Assembly (NCBI RefSeq): GCF_026540895.1
Contig: NZ_JALNUR010000027.1
Coordinates: 1-41,316 of the forward strand
From: Sphingomonas sp. GM_Shp_1
Lineage (GTDB): Bacteria; Pseudomonadota; Alphaproteobacteria; Sphingomonadales; Sphingomonadaceae
Direction: 5' to 3'
Length of the DNA stretch: 41,316 nucleotides
This document shows positions 18,491 to 26,114 of this stretch, piece after piece (positions within the stretch are counted from its first letter, which is position 1; every line of letters starts with the position of its first letter). The translations under genes and the position numbers were made by a program. The notes beneath the pieces are model-generated. The model saw nothing but the letters and a program-made list of their open reading frames with translations, did no database searches and had not been told where the DNA came from.

Positions 18491-19569
18491 CGTGCGCGCA
18501 CCGTAAATTCTCCCGTGATCCGGCCATTGGCCGCGACGAAGGTGCTGGGCTGGACGGTGAAGCCCTGGGTCTCGATCGCCCGCTTCAGATCGGTAGCCAG
18601 CGCCTCGCGATCCACCGCGACGCCCAGGCGGATATCGCCGTTCGGCTGGAAATCCATCGCGGTCAGTTCGGAGCCGGGCACGCTGCGCACCGCCGAGAAC
18701 ACCGCCGCCGCCGTCCGGCTGAACCCCTGGCCCGGCCCGCGTATCGCCGCCAGCCGCTCGGTCAATTGCCGGTCGGCATCGACCAATGTCTCGCCGCGCG
18801 GCAGGGCGGTTCGCGCGACCTGCTCGATCTTCGCCTCGGTCGCATCGGCGGCAAAGCTGTATTTGGTCCAGCGCACCAGATCGATCGCCAGCGTCACCGC
18901 GACGATCGCCAGCCCCAGCCAGCCGAGCCGCCGCACCAGCCGCCAGTCGATCGCAAAGCTCCGCCGCCGCGCGAACAGCCCCTGCCGCAGATCGAGCGCC
19001 GGAGCCGCCACCGCCGCACCGAGCGCGGTTTCGATCCCGTCGGCATCCAGATCGGCGAGCGGTTCCTCGCCAGTCACGATCTCGGTCAGGCCGGGTTCGT
19101 CGGCGAAGCCCGAGCTGCGCCCGCGCACCACGCCCTGCCCGGCCAGGTCGCCACGCACATAGCCCTCATCGGGGCGCGGCAGCAGCAGCGGGGCCGGGAC
19201 GACTGCGACCGGATCGATCCCCTTGCCCGCCAACAGGCTGAGCCACCCGGCCATCGCGCCGCGATTGACGATCCCGATCGCGCGCGCGCCCGCTTCCTCC
19301 TCGCCGACCGCGACATGGAGTTCGTCCATCGGCGCGGCGCTCACCTCGGCGGCGAGCAACCGCGCGGCGGCGGCGGCCTGTGCGGTCGAGCGGGCAGGAA
19401 TCTCGGCCCAGTGCAGCGACACCGCATCGGCGGGCGCGACCGCGATGACGTCGCCGTCCCCCTGCGGCAGCCCCTCACCCGCCGCCGCGACCCGCGCATC
19501 CTCGATCCGCATCCAGCGATAGTCACCGCCCTCGCCCGGCGGCAGGAACAGGAGGTTGGTCGCACTCAT
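18487..19569 (-). CDS. gspL: Type II secretion system protein GspL
   Basis: About 360 residues. The cytoplasmic actin-like domain (first about 215 residues) should bind the GspE ATPase. One membrane helix (WLGLAIVAVTLAIDLVRW) follows, then a periplasmic ferredoxin-like domain that pairs with GspM. I start it at ATG 19569, which overlaps the gspK stop by one base; the frame remains open further upstream, but there it lies antiparallel in reading to gspK and is a shadow. Confidence 0.9.
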   Translation of the reverse strand: MSATNLLFLPPGEGGDYRWMRIEDARVAAAGEGLPQGDGDVIAVAPADAVSLHWAEIPARSTAQAAAAARLLAAEVSAAPMDELHVAVGEEEAGARAIGIVNRGAMAGWLSLLAGKGIDPVAVVPAPLLLPRPDEGYVRGDLAGQGVVRGRSSGFADEPGLTEIVTGEEPLADLDADGIETALGAAVAAPALDLRQGLFARRRSFAIDWRLVRRLGWLGLAIVAVTLAIDLVRWTKYSFAADATEAKIEQVARTALPRGETLVDADRQLTERLAAIRGPGQGFSRTAAAVFSAVRSVPGSELTAMDFQPNGDIRLGVAVDREALATDLKRAIETQGFTVQPSTFVAANGRITGEFTVRAR

Positions 19570-20558
19570 CACTCTTCCCCCCAAATCCGCGCCGCCAGTT
19601 GCGGCGGCTGACGCGACGCATCGACCAGCGCACGCTCGTCCACCCGCACGCTGCCCAAGGTCACCGCGATGCGCAGGTTGAACCAGCGACTGGTCGTCGC
19701 CACGCCCCCCGCACCGCTCGCCCCCGGAATCTGCGCCCAAAAGGCACCGGCGTCCGCATAGCCTTGCGGCGGGCGGCGCAAAAGGGCCTGGGCGATGGCG
19801 GAGGGCGAAATCGTATCGACCTGCGCCATCGCGACCAGGGGTGCCTGTTCGGGGGCGAGGGTGTTGATGTTGATACTGGTCGGCTTGGCTTCGGGCAGCG
19901 TGCAGATCCAGGGGCGCAGGGTCGTGTAGATTTCCGGCGTGACGCCGTTCACCATCCGCATCTCGCTGACATCCGCCATCAGGCTGCCGCCGGTCCGATA
20001 GGGCGGATCGCGGGCGAGATAGAGCGCGTCCTCCGCACCGCCGCCTTGCGGATTGGGATCGCTGTCGACCCAGTCGGCGGTCCCCGTCGCCACCTGCTCC
20101 GCCACCTGGCCCGGAATGCCGATCAGCCGCATCAGCTTGGCGAAATGCGCGATTTCCACCCCGTTCGCCGCATAGACGCCGGGCTGGCCGAGCATCGGCT
20201 GGGCCAGGCCGTTGAGGTTGAAGCAATTGCTGCCATCGGTGACCCGCGCCACCGCCGTCCCGCCCCCCGCCATATCGCCCAGCGGCAGCGCGAAGGGCCG
20301 GTCGCTCCACCCACCGAGCAGCGAGACCCTGCCCTGTGACCGTTCCAGCAGGTCGCCGATACGGATGATCGCCAGCGCCTCGGCGGCATAGGCGAAGCCG
20401 CGTGCCTGCTCGATCGCCACCGCATTGCCGCCGAGCCTGGTCGACAGGCGCAGCTTTTCCAGCGCCGTCGCCGCCATCACCGCGATCACCGCGACCAGGA
20501 TCAGCACGGTGAGCAGCGCGGCGCCACGCTCGCCGGGACGGGACCGGGGTCTAGCCAC
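19569..20558 (-). CDS. gspK: Type II secretion minor pseudopilin GspK
   Basis: About 329 residues, the largest pseudopilin, forming the pilus tip with GspI and GspJ. It starts with GTG overlapping the gspJ stop (GTGGCTAG), giving a normal 11-residue basic leader that ends in ERG before AALLTVLILVAV. The glutamate at mature position 5 is missing, as is usual for GspK. The T2SSK domain contains SNCFNLNGL and the helix-hairpin SININTLAPEQ. In contrast to the three genes before it, no repeat lies in this leader. Confidence 0.93.
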   Translation of the reverse strand: MARPRSRPGERGAALLTVLILVAVIAVMAATALEKLRLSTRLGGNAVAIEQARGFAYAAEALAIIRIGDLLERSQGRVSLLGGWSDRPFALPLGDMAGGGTAVARVTDGSNCFNLNGLAQPMLGQPGVYAANGVEIAHFAKLMRLIGIPGQVAEQVATGTADWVDSDPNPQGGGAEDALYLARDPPYRTGGSLMADVSEMRMVNGVTPEIYTTLRPWICTLPEAKPTSININTLAPEQAPLVAMAQVDTISPSAIAQALLRRPPQGYADAGAFWAQIPGASGAGGVATTSRWFNLRIAVTLGSVRVDERALVDASRQPPQLAARIWGEE

Positions 20559-21384
20559 CGGGGGTCGGAGTCGGTGTGGGCGTAGGGGTCGGCGTCGGCC
20601 CCGAACCCCCTTGCGGCACGGCGACATAGCCGGTGCCGACCAGGAACAACTGGCGGAAGATCATGCCGTCATCGCGCACGATCGTCACCTCGGCGGCTTG
20701 GGGCAGCGCGACGCCGGGCTCCCCCTGCCACTGGTCTAGCCAGGCTCCGTTGAAGCGATAGCGCAGGTGCAGTTCGCGGACATGGTCCATCAGCGCGGCG
20801 GGCTCCATCGGCGCGGCCCCGTCGAGCAGCGGCCAGGCGACCCGTTCCAGCACATCGCCGTTGAGCCGATAGGCGAGTTTCTGAAGCGAGGGGCGCTGCG
20901 CCCCGTCGAGATTGCTCCAGCCCGCCCGGACGAAGCGCATCGCGTCGGGCGCCGCGACCATCGCGGGGGTCTGCACGCCCCCCTCGTCGCGGGTCGGACG
21001 GTCGACCGCCTGGGCGAGATCGGCAGAGAGGATCGCAGTCGTCCGGCTGACCGCCGCCATCGCGTCGAGCTTCTGCCCGGTCACTGCCTGCGCCCGGACG
21101 CTGAGCGACAGGATCGCCACGGCGGCGGCGGCCAGCATCGCGAAGATGAGCAGCGCCACCATGACCTCGACCAGGGTGAAGCCCTGTTCGGCGCGACGCG
21201 AACGGGGGGCGAGGCCACCCCGCCCCGTCTTCAGTCCGCACCCGCCCGTCCCCCTGCGAAGGCGGGGGCCCAGTTTCTGCGCGGATGCAGGGGCGGGGTG
21301 ATCATCGTCCGGGACGTCGGGCCTCAAAGAAACTGGGTCCCCGCCTTCGCAGGGGAACGGGGCAATATCGGCACGACGCGTCAC
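20551..21384 (-). CDS. gspJ: Type II secretion minor pseudopilin GspJ with 68-residue leader and Pro-Thr tail
   Basis: 277 residues from the GTG at 21384, which overlaps the gspI stop (GTGA). The prepilin cleavage motif QG/FTLVEVMVALLIF is intact with glutamate at mature position 5, but about 68 residues precede it instead of the usual 6-25. Residues about 10-45 are encoded by a family B repeat. Between the repeat and the cleavage site there is no ATG, GTG or TTG; only one TTG lies inside the repeat. The C-terminus ends in a (PT)n run of about 12 residues, encoded by varied codons, before GG-stop. Minor pseudopilin of the tip complex. Confidence 0.88.
   Translation of the reverse strand: MTRRADIAPFPCEGGDPVSLRPDVPDDDHPAPASAQKLGPRLRRGTGGCGLKTGRGGLAPRSRRAEQGFTLVEVMVALLIFAMLAAAAVAILSLSVRAQAVTGQKLDAMAAVSRTTAILSADLAQAVDRPTRDEGGVQTPAMVAAPDAMRFVRAGWSNLDGAQRPSLQKLAYRLNGDVLERVAWPLLDGAAPMEPAALMDHVRELHLRYRFNGAWLDQWQGEPGVALPQAAEVTIVRDDGMIFRQLFLVGTGYVAVPQGGSGPTPTPTPTPTPTPGG
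21251..21355. repeat. Palindromic repeat, family B, inside the gspJ leader
   Basis: Arms 21251-21276 and 21330-21355 match as inverted copies at 25 of 26 bases. The design matches 9044-9164: a small CCCC...GGGG hairpin plus CCAGTTT. The whole element reads open in the gspJ frame. Confidence 0.88.
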
Positions 21385-21902
21385 GACGCCGAGACCCCGA
21401 CCGGAGGCGCGGCCATCGGAGGTCGGACCATCGTCATCCGACCCGCGATGCTGCCCGCGGCATTGGCCACCGCCACGTCGATCCGCACCACCCGTACGTC
21501 ACCCGTGCCGCTGACGATCCGGGTCCATTTCCAGCTCCGCCCGCCATTCACCTCGGTCCCGGTCGTCCGGCCCAGCGCGGGGGCCTGGGGATCGGTGACG
21601 GCGGCGATGGCGATGTTGCGCGCGACCATCTGCGCGACCACGGTTTCGTCCAGGATCGAGGCGCCCCGGATCGTCGCGCTCTCCAGCCGGACCAGCGCCA
21701 TCGCCGCCAGGCTGAACACCGCCAGCGCCACCATGATCTCGATCAGGGTGAAGCCATCCTCCCCGGTACGGGGAGGGGGACCATCCGAAGGATGGTGGAG
21801 GGGGATAGCCGCAAGGAATGCCCCATGAGGAAGCCCCCCTCCGTCAGGCCTCCGGCCTGCCACCTCCCCGTGCCGGGGAGGAGCTTCGCGCGCCTCACCC
21901 AT
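21381..21902 (-). CDS. gspI: Type II secretion minor pseudopilin GspI with 50-residue leader
   Basis: About 173 residues from ATG 21902, which overlaps the end of gspH by 8 bases. The cleavage motif DG/FTLIEIMVALAVF is intact, but it sits at residue 50. Residues about 7-48 are encoded by a family C repeat. The only alternative start is a GTG within the repeat, which would still leave a leader of about 37 residues. Mature GspI forms the tip with GspJ and GspK. An ATG that spans the GGGGAGG just before the motif is out of frame. Confidence 0.88.
   Translation of the reverse strand: MGEAREAPPRHGEVAGRRPDGGGLPHGAFLAAIPLHHPSDGPPPRTGEDGFTLIEIMVALAVFSLAAMALVRLESATIRGASILDETVVAQMVARNIAIAAVTDPQAPALGRTTGTEVNGGRSWKWTRIVSGTGDVRVVRIDVAVANAAGSIAGRMTMVRPPMAAPPVGVSAS
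21758..21882. repeat. Composite palindromic repeat, family C, inside the gspI leader
   Basis: Terminal hairpins CTCCCCGG...CCGGGGAG at both ends, with inner stems ACCATCC/GGATGGT and GGCAGGCC/GGCCTGAC. The order of parts matches 35226-35352. It fills nearly the entire stretch between the gspI start and its prepilin cleavage site and has no stop in that frame. Confidence 0.88.
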
Positions 21903-22488
21903 CGACCCGCACCGTACCGTCCGCGCCGATCCGCACGATGCTGCTGGCACGCTCGCGGGTCAGGCGGAGTTCGACCGGGCGGTCGGCCAGCCCGGTCACG
22001 TCGAAAGTGATCCGCACCCGCCCGCTGGCATCGGGGATCATCGCCTGGGTGCCGTCCTCCCACTGGGCGACGCGCAGGGGCTTGGCGGTCATCGGGCTCC
22101 ACGCGCCGCCCGCCCGCTGGTCGAAGCCATAGCCGCCGCGCGTCACCCAGATGCTGACCGGCGACGCCTCGACCACCGCCACGTCATGCGCGGCGCGGAC
22201 GCGCGCGGCGAAGCGAAGGGCTTCGTCGGTCACCCGGCCCCGCCGGTCGGGCAGCGACCAGACGGCGATCGCGGAGGCCAGACCGATCACGGTGATGACG
22301 ACCATCAGTTCGACCAGGGTGAAGCCCTTTTCCCGCCCTCCGTTCGCACTGAGCGAAGTCGAAGTGCACGGGGTGACGGCTCCGCGTGGCCTTCGACTTC
22401 GCCCAGGCTGAACCGAGGGTGGGGAGAATACCCCAGGCAGGCCCCGCCCGCCGCCGTCACCGGCATCCAGGCAGGGCCCCGTGCTCAC
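21895..22488 (-). CDS. gspH: Type II secretion minor pseudopilin GspH with 55-residue leader
   Basis: 197 residues from GTG 22488, overlapping the gspG stop (GTGA). The cleavage motif KG/FTLVELMVVITVIG is intact with glutamate at position 5, but it starts at residue 55. Residues about 23-51 are encoded by a family A repeat. No ATG, GTG or TTG occurs in frame between the coupled GTG and the motif, so if the gene works the repeat must be translated. The mature domain is a GspH-type pseudopilin with a C-terminal beta sheet. Confidence 0.9.
   Translation of the reverse strand: MSTGPCLDAGDGGGRGLPGVFSPPSVQPGRSRRPRGAVTPCTSTSLSANGGREKGFTLVELMVVITVIGLASAIAVWSLPDRRGRVTDEALRFAARVRAAHDVAVVEASPVSIWVTRGGYGFDQRAGGAWSPMTAKPLRVAQWEDGTQAMIPDASGRVRITFDVTGLADRPVELRLTRERASSIVRIGADGTVRVDG
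22337..22420. repeat. Palindromic repeat, family A, inside the gspH leader
   Basis: CCTCCGTTCGCAC...GTCGAAG and its imperfect inverted partner CTTCGACTTCGCCCAGGCTG. Same family as 9196-9286 and 29975-30130. It is open in the gspH frame. Confidence 0.88.
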
Positions 22489-22940
22489 TTATCCCAGTTG
22501 CCGATATCGGCGTTGATCCCCTCGCCGCCTTCCTTGCCGTCGGCGCCGTAGGTCCAGACATCCGCCTCGCCATGCTGGCCGGGCGCGGCATAGAGATACG
22601 GACGGCCCCAGGGATCGTCGGGCAGCTTCTTCAGATACCCGCCCTTCTGGTAACGCGACGGATCGGCCAGCCCGGCGGGCATCGACACCAGCGCCTGCAA
22701 CCCCTGCGACGTCGTCGGGAAGGTCAGGTTCTGGAGCTTGTACATCTCCAGGCCGCCCTCGATCTGCGCGATGTCGGCCTTGGCCTTCTGCACCCGCGCG
22801 GTGTCGCCCGAGGGCAGCACGTTCAGCGCGACGATGGTGGCGAGCAGGCCGATGATGACGATCACTACCATCAGCTCCACCAGTGTGAAGCCGTTGGCGG
22901 GCCGCTTGCGACGGATCGGACGGCGATTTTGGGTACGCAT
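22485..22940 (-). CDS. gspG: Type II secretion major pseudopilin GspG
   Basis: About 151 residues. Main subunit of the pseudopilus. A normal basic leader (about 17 residues) ends in NG/FTLVELMVVIVIIGLLATIV. The GspG core includes DPWGRPYLY and a C-terminal acidic loop likely to bind calcium (GADGKEGGEG). I chose ATG 22940 because AGAGGA lies seven bases upstream; the ATG at 22946 is too close to that site. No repeat in this leader. Confidence 0.95.
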   Translation of the reverse strand: MRTQNRRPIRRKRPANGFTLVELMVVIVIIGLLATIVALNVLPSGDTARVQKAKADIAQIEGGLEMYKLQNLTFPTTSQGLQALVSMPAGLADPSRYQKGGYLKKLPDDPWGRPYLYAAPGQHGEADVWTYGADGKEGGEGINADIGNWDK

Positions 22941-22952
22941 CAACATGTCCTC

Positions 22953-24176
22953 TTATTGACCGGCCAGCGTGTTAAGCTGGAGGATCGGCAGCAGGATGGA
23001 TAGCACGATCGTCGCGACCACGCCGCCCATCACGACGATGATCGCGGGTTCGAGCAGCGAGAGCGCGGTGGCGGTGAAGCGGTCGAACTCGCGCTCCAGA
23101 TAATCGGCGGCGCGCTCCAGCATCTCGTCCAGCCGCCCCGCCGCCTCGCCGCTCGCCGCCAGATAGGTGAGCAGCGGCGGAAACACCCCCGCCCGCCGCA
23201 TCGCCGCCGAAAGGCTGCCACCGCCCCGGATCGCATCGACGATGGCGTCGGAGGCGACTCGCAACCGGCGATTGTGGATCGTGCCCGCCGTCAGGGTCAG
23301 CCCTTCGAGCAGCGGCAACCGGCTGGCGACCATCGTGCCGAGCGTCCGCGCCATCCGCGCGGCGTGCAGATCGCGCAACAAGCGGCCGAGCAAAGGCAGC
23401 TTCAGCAGCCAGGTATCGAAGGACAGTCGGATCGCCGGCACCTTGAGCGCTCGCCAGAAACCGACGCCGACTAGTGCCGCCAGCCCCGCCATCAGCCACC
23501 ACCAACCGACCAGCAGGTCCGACACGGTGATCACCATCCGCGTCAGCAAGGGCAGCTCCTGCCCGACCGTGTCGAACTGTTCGACCACCTGCGGCACGAC
23601 GAACATCATCAGCGCGGTGACGACGCCCATCGCGACCACCGCCAGGATCGTCGGATAGGCAAGCGCGGTGATCAGCTTGCCGCGAATCTCCGCCTGCCGC
23701 TCCAGAAGGGCGGCGAGGCGCTCCAGGATGGTCGGCAATGTCCCCGAACTCTCCCCCGCCGCGACCATCGCGCGGTAGAGCGGGGGGAAGCTCTTCGGCT
23801 CGCGCGCCATGGCGTCGGCGAGGCGGCGGCCCTCGGTCACGCCCTGATGCACCGTCGCGACGATGGCGCGCACCCGCTCCTGCTCGGTCTGGCGGGTGAT
23901 GGTCCGCAGGCTCTCCTCCAGTGGCGAGACGCGGTTGAGCGTCGCCAGCTGGCGGGTGAACAGCGTCAGTTGCTTGACCGACATGCGCGCGCGGCCGAGC
24001 TTCAGCCCGAAGAGCGGGCGTCGCTCGGCGGTGTCGCCGCTGCCCGGCTTGACCGAGACGACATAGAGACGCTGCTTCTCCAGCGCGGCGCGGGCGGCGT
24101 CGCTGGTCTCGGCGGGGATGAAGCCGCGCTTCTCGGCACCCTTGGTGTCGATGGCGACATAGTCGAACCCGGCCAT
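22953..24176 (-). CDS. gspF: Type II secretion inner-membrane platform protein GspF
   Basis: 407 residues, full length. Polytopic platform protein with two T2SSF repeats (each with KSFPPLYRAMVAAGE-like or GVFPPLLTYLAASGE-like signature) and three membrane helices. It should contact the GspE ATPase and pseudopilin GspG. The gap between gspE and gspF (24177-24500) holds a large inverted repeat, so gspF may depend on read-through or an internal promoter. Confidence 0.95.
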   Translation of the reverse strand: MAGFDYVAIDTKGAEKRGFIPAETSDAARAALEKQRLYVVSVKPGSGDTAERRPLFGLKLGRARMSVKQLTLFTRQLATLNRVSPLEESLRTITRQTEQERVRAIVATVHQGVTEGRRLADAMAREPKSFPPLYRAMVAAGESSGTLPTILERLAALLERQAEIRGKLITALAYPTILAVVAMGVVTALMMFVVPQVVEQFDTVGQELPLLTRMVITVSDLLVGWWWLMAGLAALVGVGFWRALKVPAIRLSFDTWLLKLPLLGRLLRDLHAARMARTLGTMVASRLPLLEGLTLTAGTIHNRRLRVASDAIVDAIRGGGSLSAAMRRAGVFPPLLTYLAASGEAAGRLDEMLERAADYLEREFDRFTATALSLLEPAIIVVMGGVVATIVLSILLPILQLNTLAGQ

Positions 24177-24225
24177 CTCAGCGCCCCATCTTCACCGCCC
24201 CGGCGAAGGCCTGGGACAAATTGGG

Positions 24226-24439
24226 TTCACGCGAAGCCGCGAAGGCGCGAAGGAGAAAAGAATGATGTTCGCGCGGAGGCGCGGAGGACGCAGAGAGGGT
24301 GCGCCTGCCGCTCCAGCGGCCTTCCTCTCTCGGCCGGTGGAAGATGCTGTTCGCTGCCGCGGGCCAGACACCTCCGCGTTCTCCGCGCCTCCGCGCGAAC
24401 AAAAAATCTCCTCTTCGCGCCTTCGCGGCTTCGCGTGAA
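24226..24439. repeat. Large inverted repeat, family E, between gspE and gspF
   Basis: Outer arms 24226-24252 and 24413-24439 are perfect 27-base inverted copies built of CGCGAAGG-type units. Inside lies a second inverted pair of about 20 bases (GCGCGGAGGCGCGGAG type). It fills most of the 324-base gap 24177-24500. Frames within it have no ribosome sites or protein features. Confidence 0.85.
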
Positions 24440-24500
24440 CACAACTGAACCCCGACCCTAGCCGAAGTGGTGCAAGCTATGGAAAGCGCGTGCACCACCC

Positions 24501-26114
24501 TCACCCCGCGTCGGAATCACGGCGGGACACGCGGATGGCTTCCTCCGCCGTCGTCACCCCGTCCAGCACCAGCCCACGCGCCGCCATGGCCAGCGTCGGC
24601 TGCCGGGCGAAGGCATGCGCGGCGATCGCCTGTTCATCGCCGCCTTCGTTGACCAGCCGCCGGATCGTGTCGTCGACCCGCACCGCCTCATATACGCCGG
24701 TCCGCCCCTTATAGCCGGTGCCGTTGCACTGCGGACAGCCGACCGCCTCGTACACGATCGCCTTGTTCTCGATGCCGAGCAAGGGCGCGACGGTATGCTT
24801 GGCCTTCACCGGCCGCTTGCACGCCGGGCACAGCCGCCGCACCAGCCGCTGCGCGATGACCGCGCGCAGGGTCGAGGCGAGCAGGAACGGCTCGACCTTC
24901 ATGTCCCGCATCCGGGTGATCGCGCCCACCGCATCGTTGGTATGGACGGTCGACAGCACGAGGTGGCCGGTCAGCGAGGCCTGGACCGCGATCTCGGCGG
25001 TCTCGCGGTCGCGGATTTCGCCGACCATCACCACGTCCGGGTCCTGGCGCAGGATCGCGCGCAAACCGGCGGCGAAGGTCAGGCCGACCTTGGCGTTCAC
25101 CTGGGTCTGCCCCACCCCCTCGACCGCATATTCGACCGGGTCCTCGACGGTCAGGATATTGCGGCTGCCATCGTTCAGCAGGCGCAGCGCGGCATAAAGG
25201 CTCGTGGTCTTGCCCGATCCGGTCGGGCCGGTGACCAGGATGATGCCATTGGGCTCGCTGAGCGCCTCGCGCAGCAGCGCGTACATGGCCGGGTTCATGC
25301 CCAGCGCGTCGAGGTCGATGCCCGCATTCTCCTTGTCGAGGATACGCAGCACCACCCGCTCGCCCGCCCGGCTGGGCAAAGTCGAGACGCGCACGTCGAG
25401 CAGCTTGCCGCCCAGGGTCAGCGCCATGCGCCCGTCCTGCGGCACCCGCCGCTCGGCAATGTCGAGCCGGGCCATGACCTTGATGCGGCTGACCACCACC
25501 GGTGCGACATGCGGCGGCATCCGCAAGGTCTCGCGCAGCACGCCGTCGATGCGCATTCGCACGACGAGGCCGGTCTCGTACGGCTCGATATGGATGTCCG
25601 ACACGCCGTTGCGCGCCGCGTCGGCGATGATGCCGTTGATCAGCCGGATCGCGGGCGCGTCGTCGGCGGTGTCGAGCAGATCCTCGGCGGTCGGGATGCC
25701 GTCGGCGAGCATGTCGAGTTCGTCGCCCATGCCCACCGCCGCGATCGCGGTTGCCTGTCCGTCCATCGCATAGGCATCGGACAAAAGGCGGTCGAAGGCG
25801 GGCGCCTCGACACGCGTGATCGCGAAGGGACGCCCGATATGGCGACGCAACTCGATCAGCGCGCGCGGGTCGGCGCCTTCGCGAAGGGCTATGGTCAGCG
25901 GGTCGGCGGTGTGAACGACCGTGCCGAACTTGCGCGCGAAGCCATAGGGGATGGTCAGGGGGGCGACCAGTTCCAGCGTTTCGGGCACATCATCGGGAGC
26001 TGGAAGCGGGAGAGCGGCGGGCCCTCCCCCATCCCCCCCCGCCTGCGGGAGGGGCGTGCCCAGTGGCAGGGGGACCGTATCACCCGTGGGGAGGGGCAGC
26101 GGCTCGTCAGTCAC
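24501..26114 (-). CDS. gspE: Type II secretion ATPase GspE
   Basis: 537 residues from GTG 26114, overlapping the gspD stop. Hexameric ATPase that powers pseudopilus assembly. Walker A GPTGSGKT (296-303), Walker B around DVVMVGE (360-366), and the zinc tetracysteine C429, C432, C460, C463 are intact. Residues about 19-31 are encoded by a family D repeat (TPLPQAGGDGGG). A GTG after the repeat (residue 43) could serve as an alternative start that avoids it, so here translation of the repeat is likely but not forced. Confidence 0.94.
   Translation of the reverse strand: MTDEPLPLPTGDTVPLPLGTPLPQAGGDGGGPAALPLPAPDDVPETLELVAPLTIPYGFARKFGTVVHTADPLTIALREGADPRALIELRRHIGRPFAITRVEAPAFDRLLSDAYAMDGQATAIAAVGMGDELDMLADGIPTAEDLLDTADDAPAIRLINGIIADAARNGVSDIHIEPYETGLVVRMRIDGVLRETLRMPPHVAPVVVSRIKVMARLDIAERRVPQDGRMALTLGGKLLDVRVSTLPSRAGERVVLRILDKENAGIDLDALGMNPAMYALLREALSEPNGIILVTGPTGSGKTTSLYAALRLLNDGSRNILTVEDPVEYAVEGVGQTQVNAKVGLTFAAGLRAILRQDPDVVMVGEIRDRETAEIAVQASLTGHLVLSTVHTNDAVGAITRMRDMKVEPFLLASTLRAVIAQRLVRRLCPACKRPVKAKHTVAPLLGIENKAIVYEAVGCPQCNGTGYKGRTGVYEAVRVDDTIRRLVNEGGDEQAIAAHAFARQPTLAMAARGLVLDGVTTAEEAIRVSRRDSDAG
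26021..26058. repeat. Palindromic repeat unit, family D, in the 5' end of gspE
   Basis: 38 bases nearly identical to 15931-15968 (GCCCTCCCCCATCCCC, then CCCGC.TGCGGGAGGGGCGTG). It lies in frame within the variable N-terminal region of gspE. Confidence 0.85.

Noticed and set aside
19570..20310. Upstream extension of gspL through gspK in another frame
   Set aside because: The extension is only an open shadow; gspK occupies these bases with conserved pseudopilin motifs and its stop overlaps the gspL ATG.
20561..20602. Possible hexanucleotide microsatellite for phase variation in gspJ
   Set aside because: The repeat units differ at third codon positions, so slippage-driven variation is unlikely.
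24177..24500. Short open frames between gspE and gspF
   Set aside because: They consist of the family E inverted repeat and lack ribosome sites.
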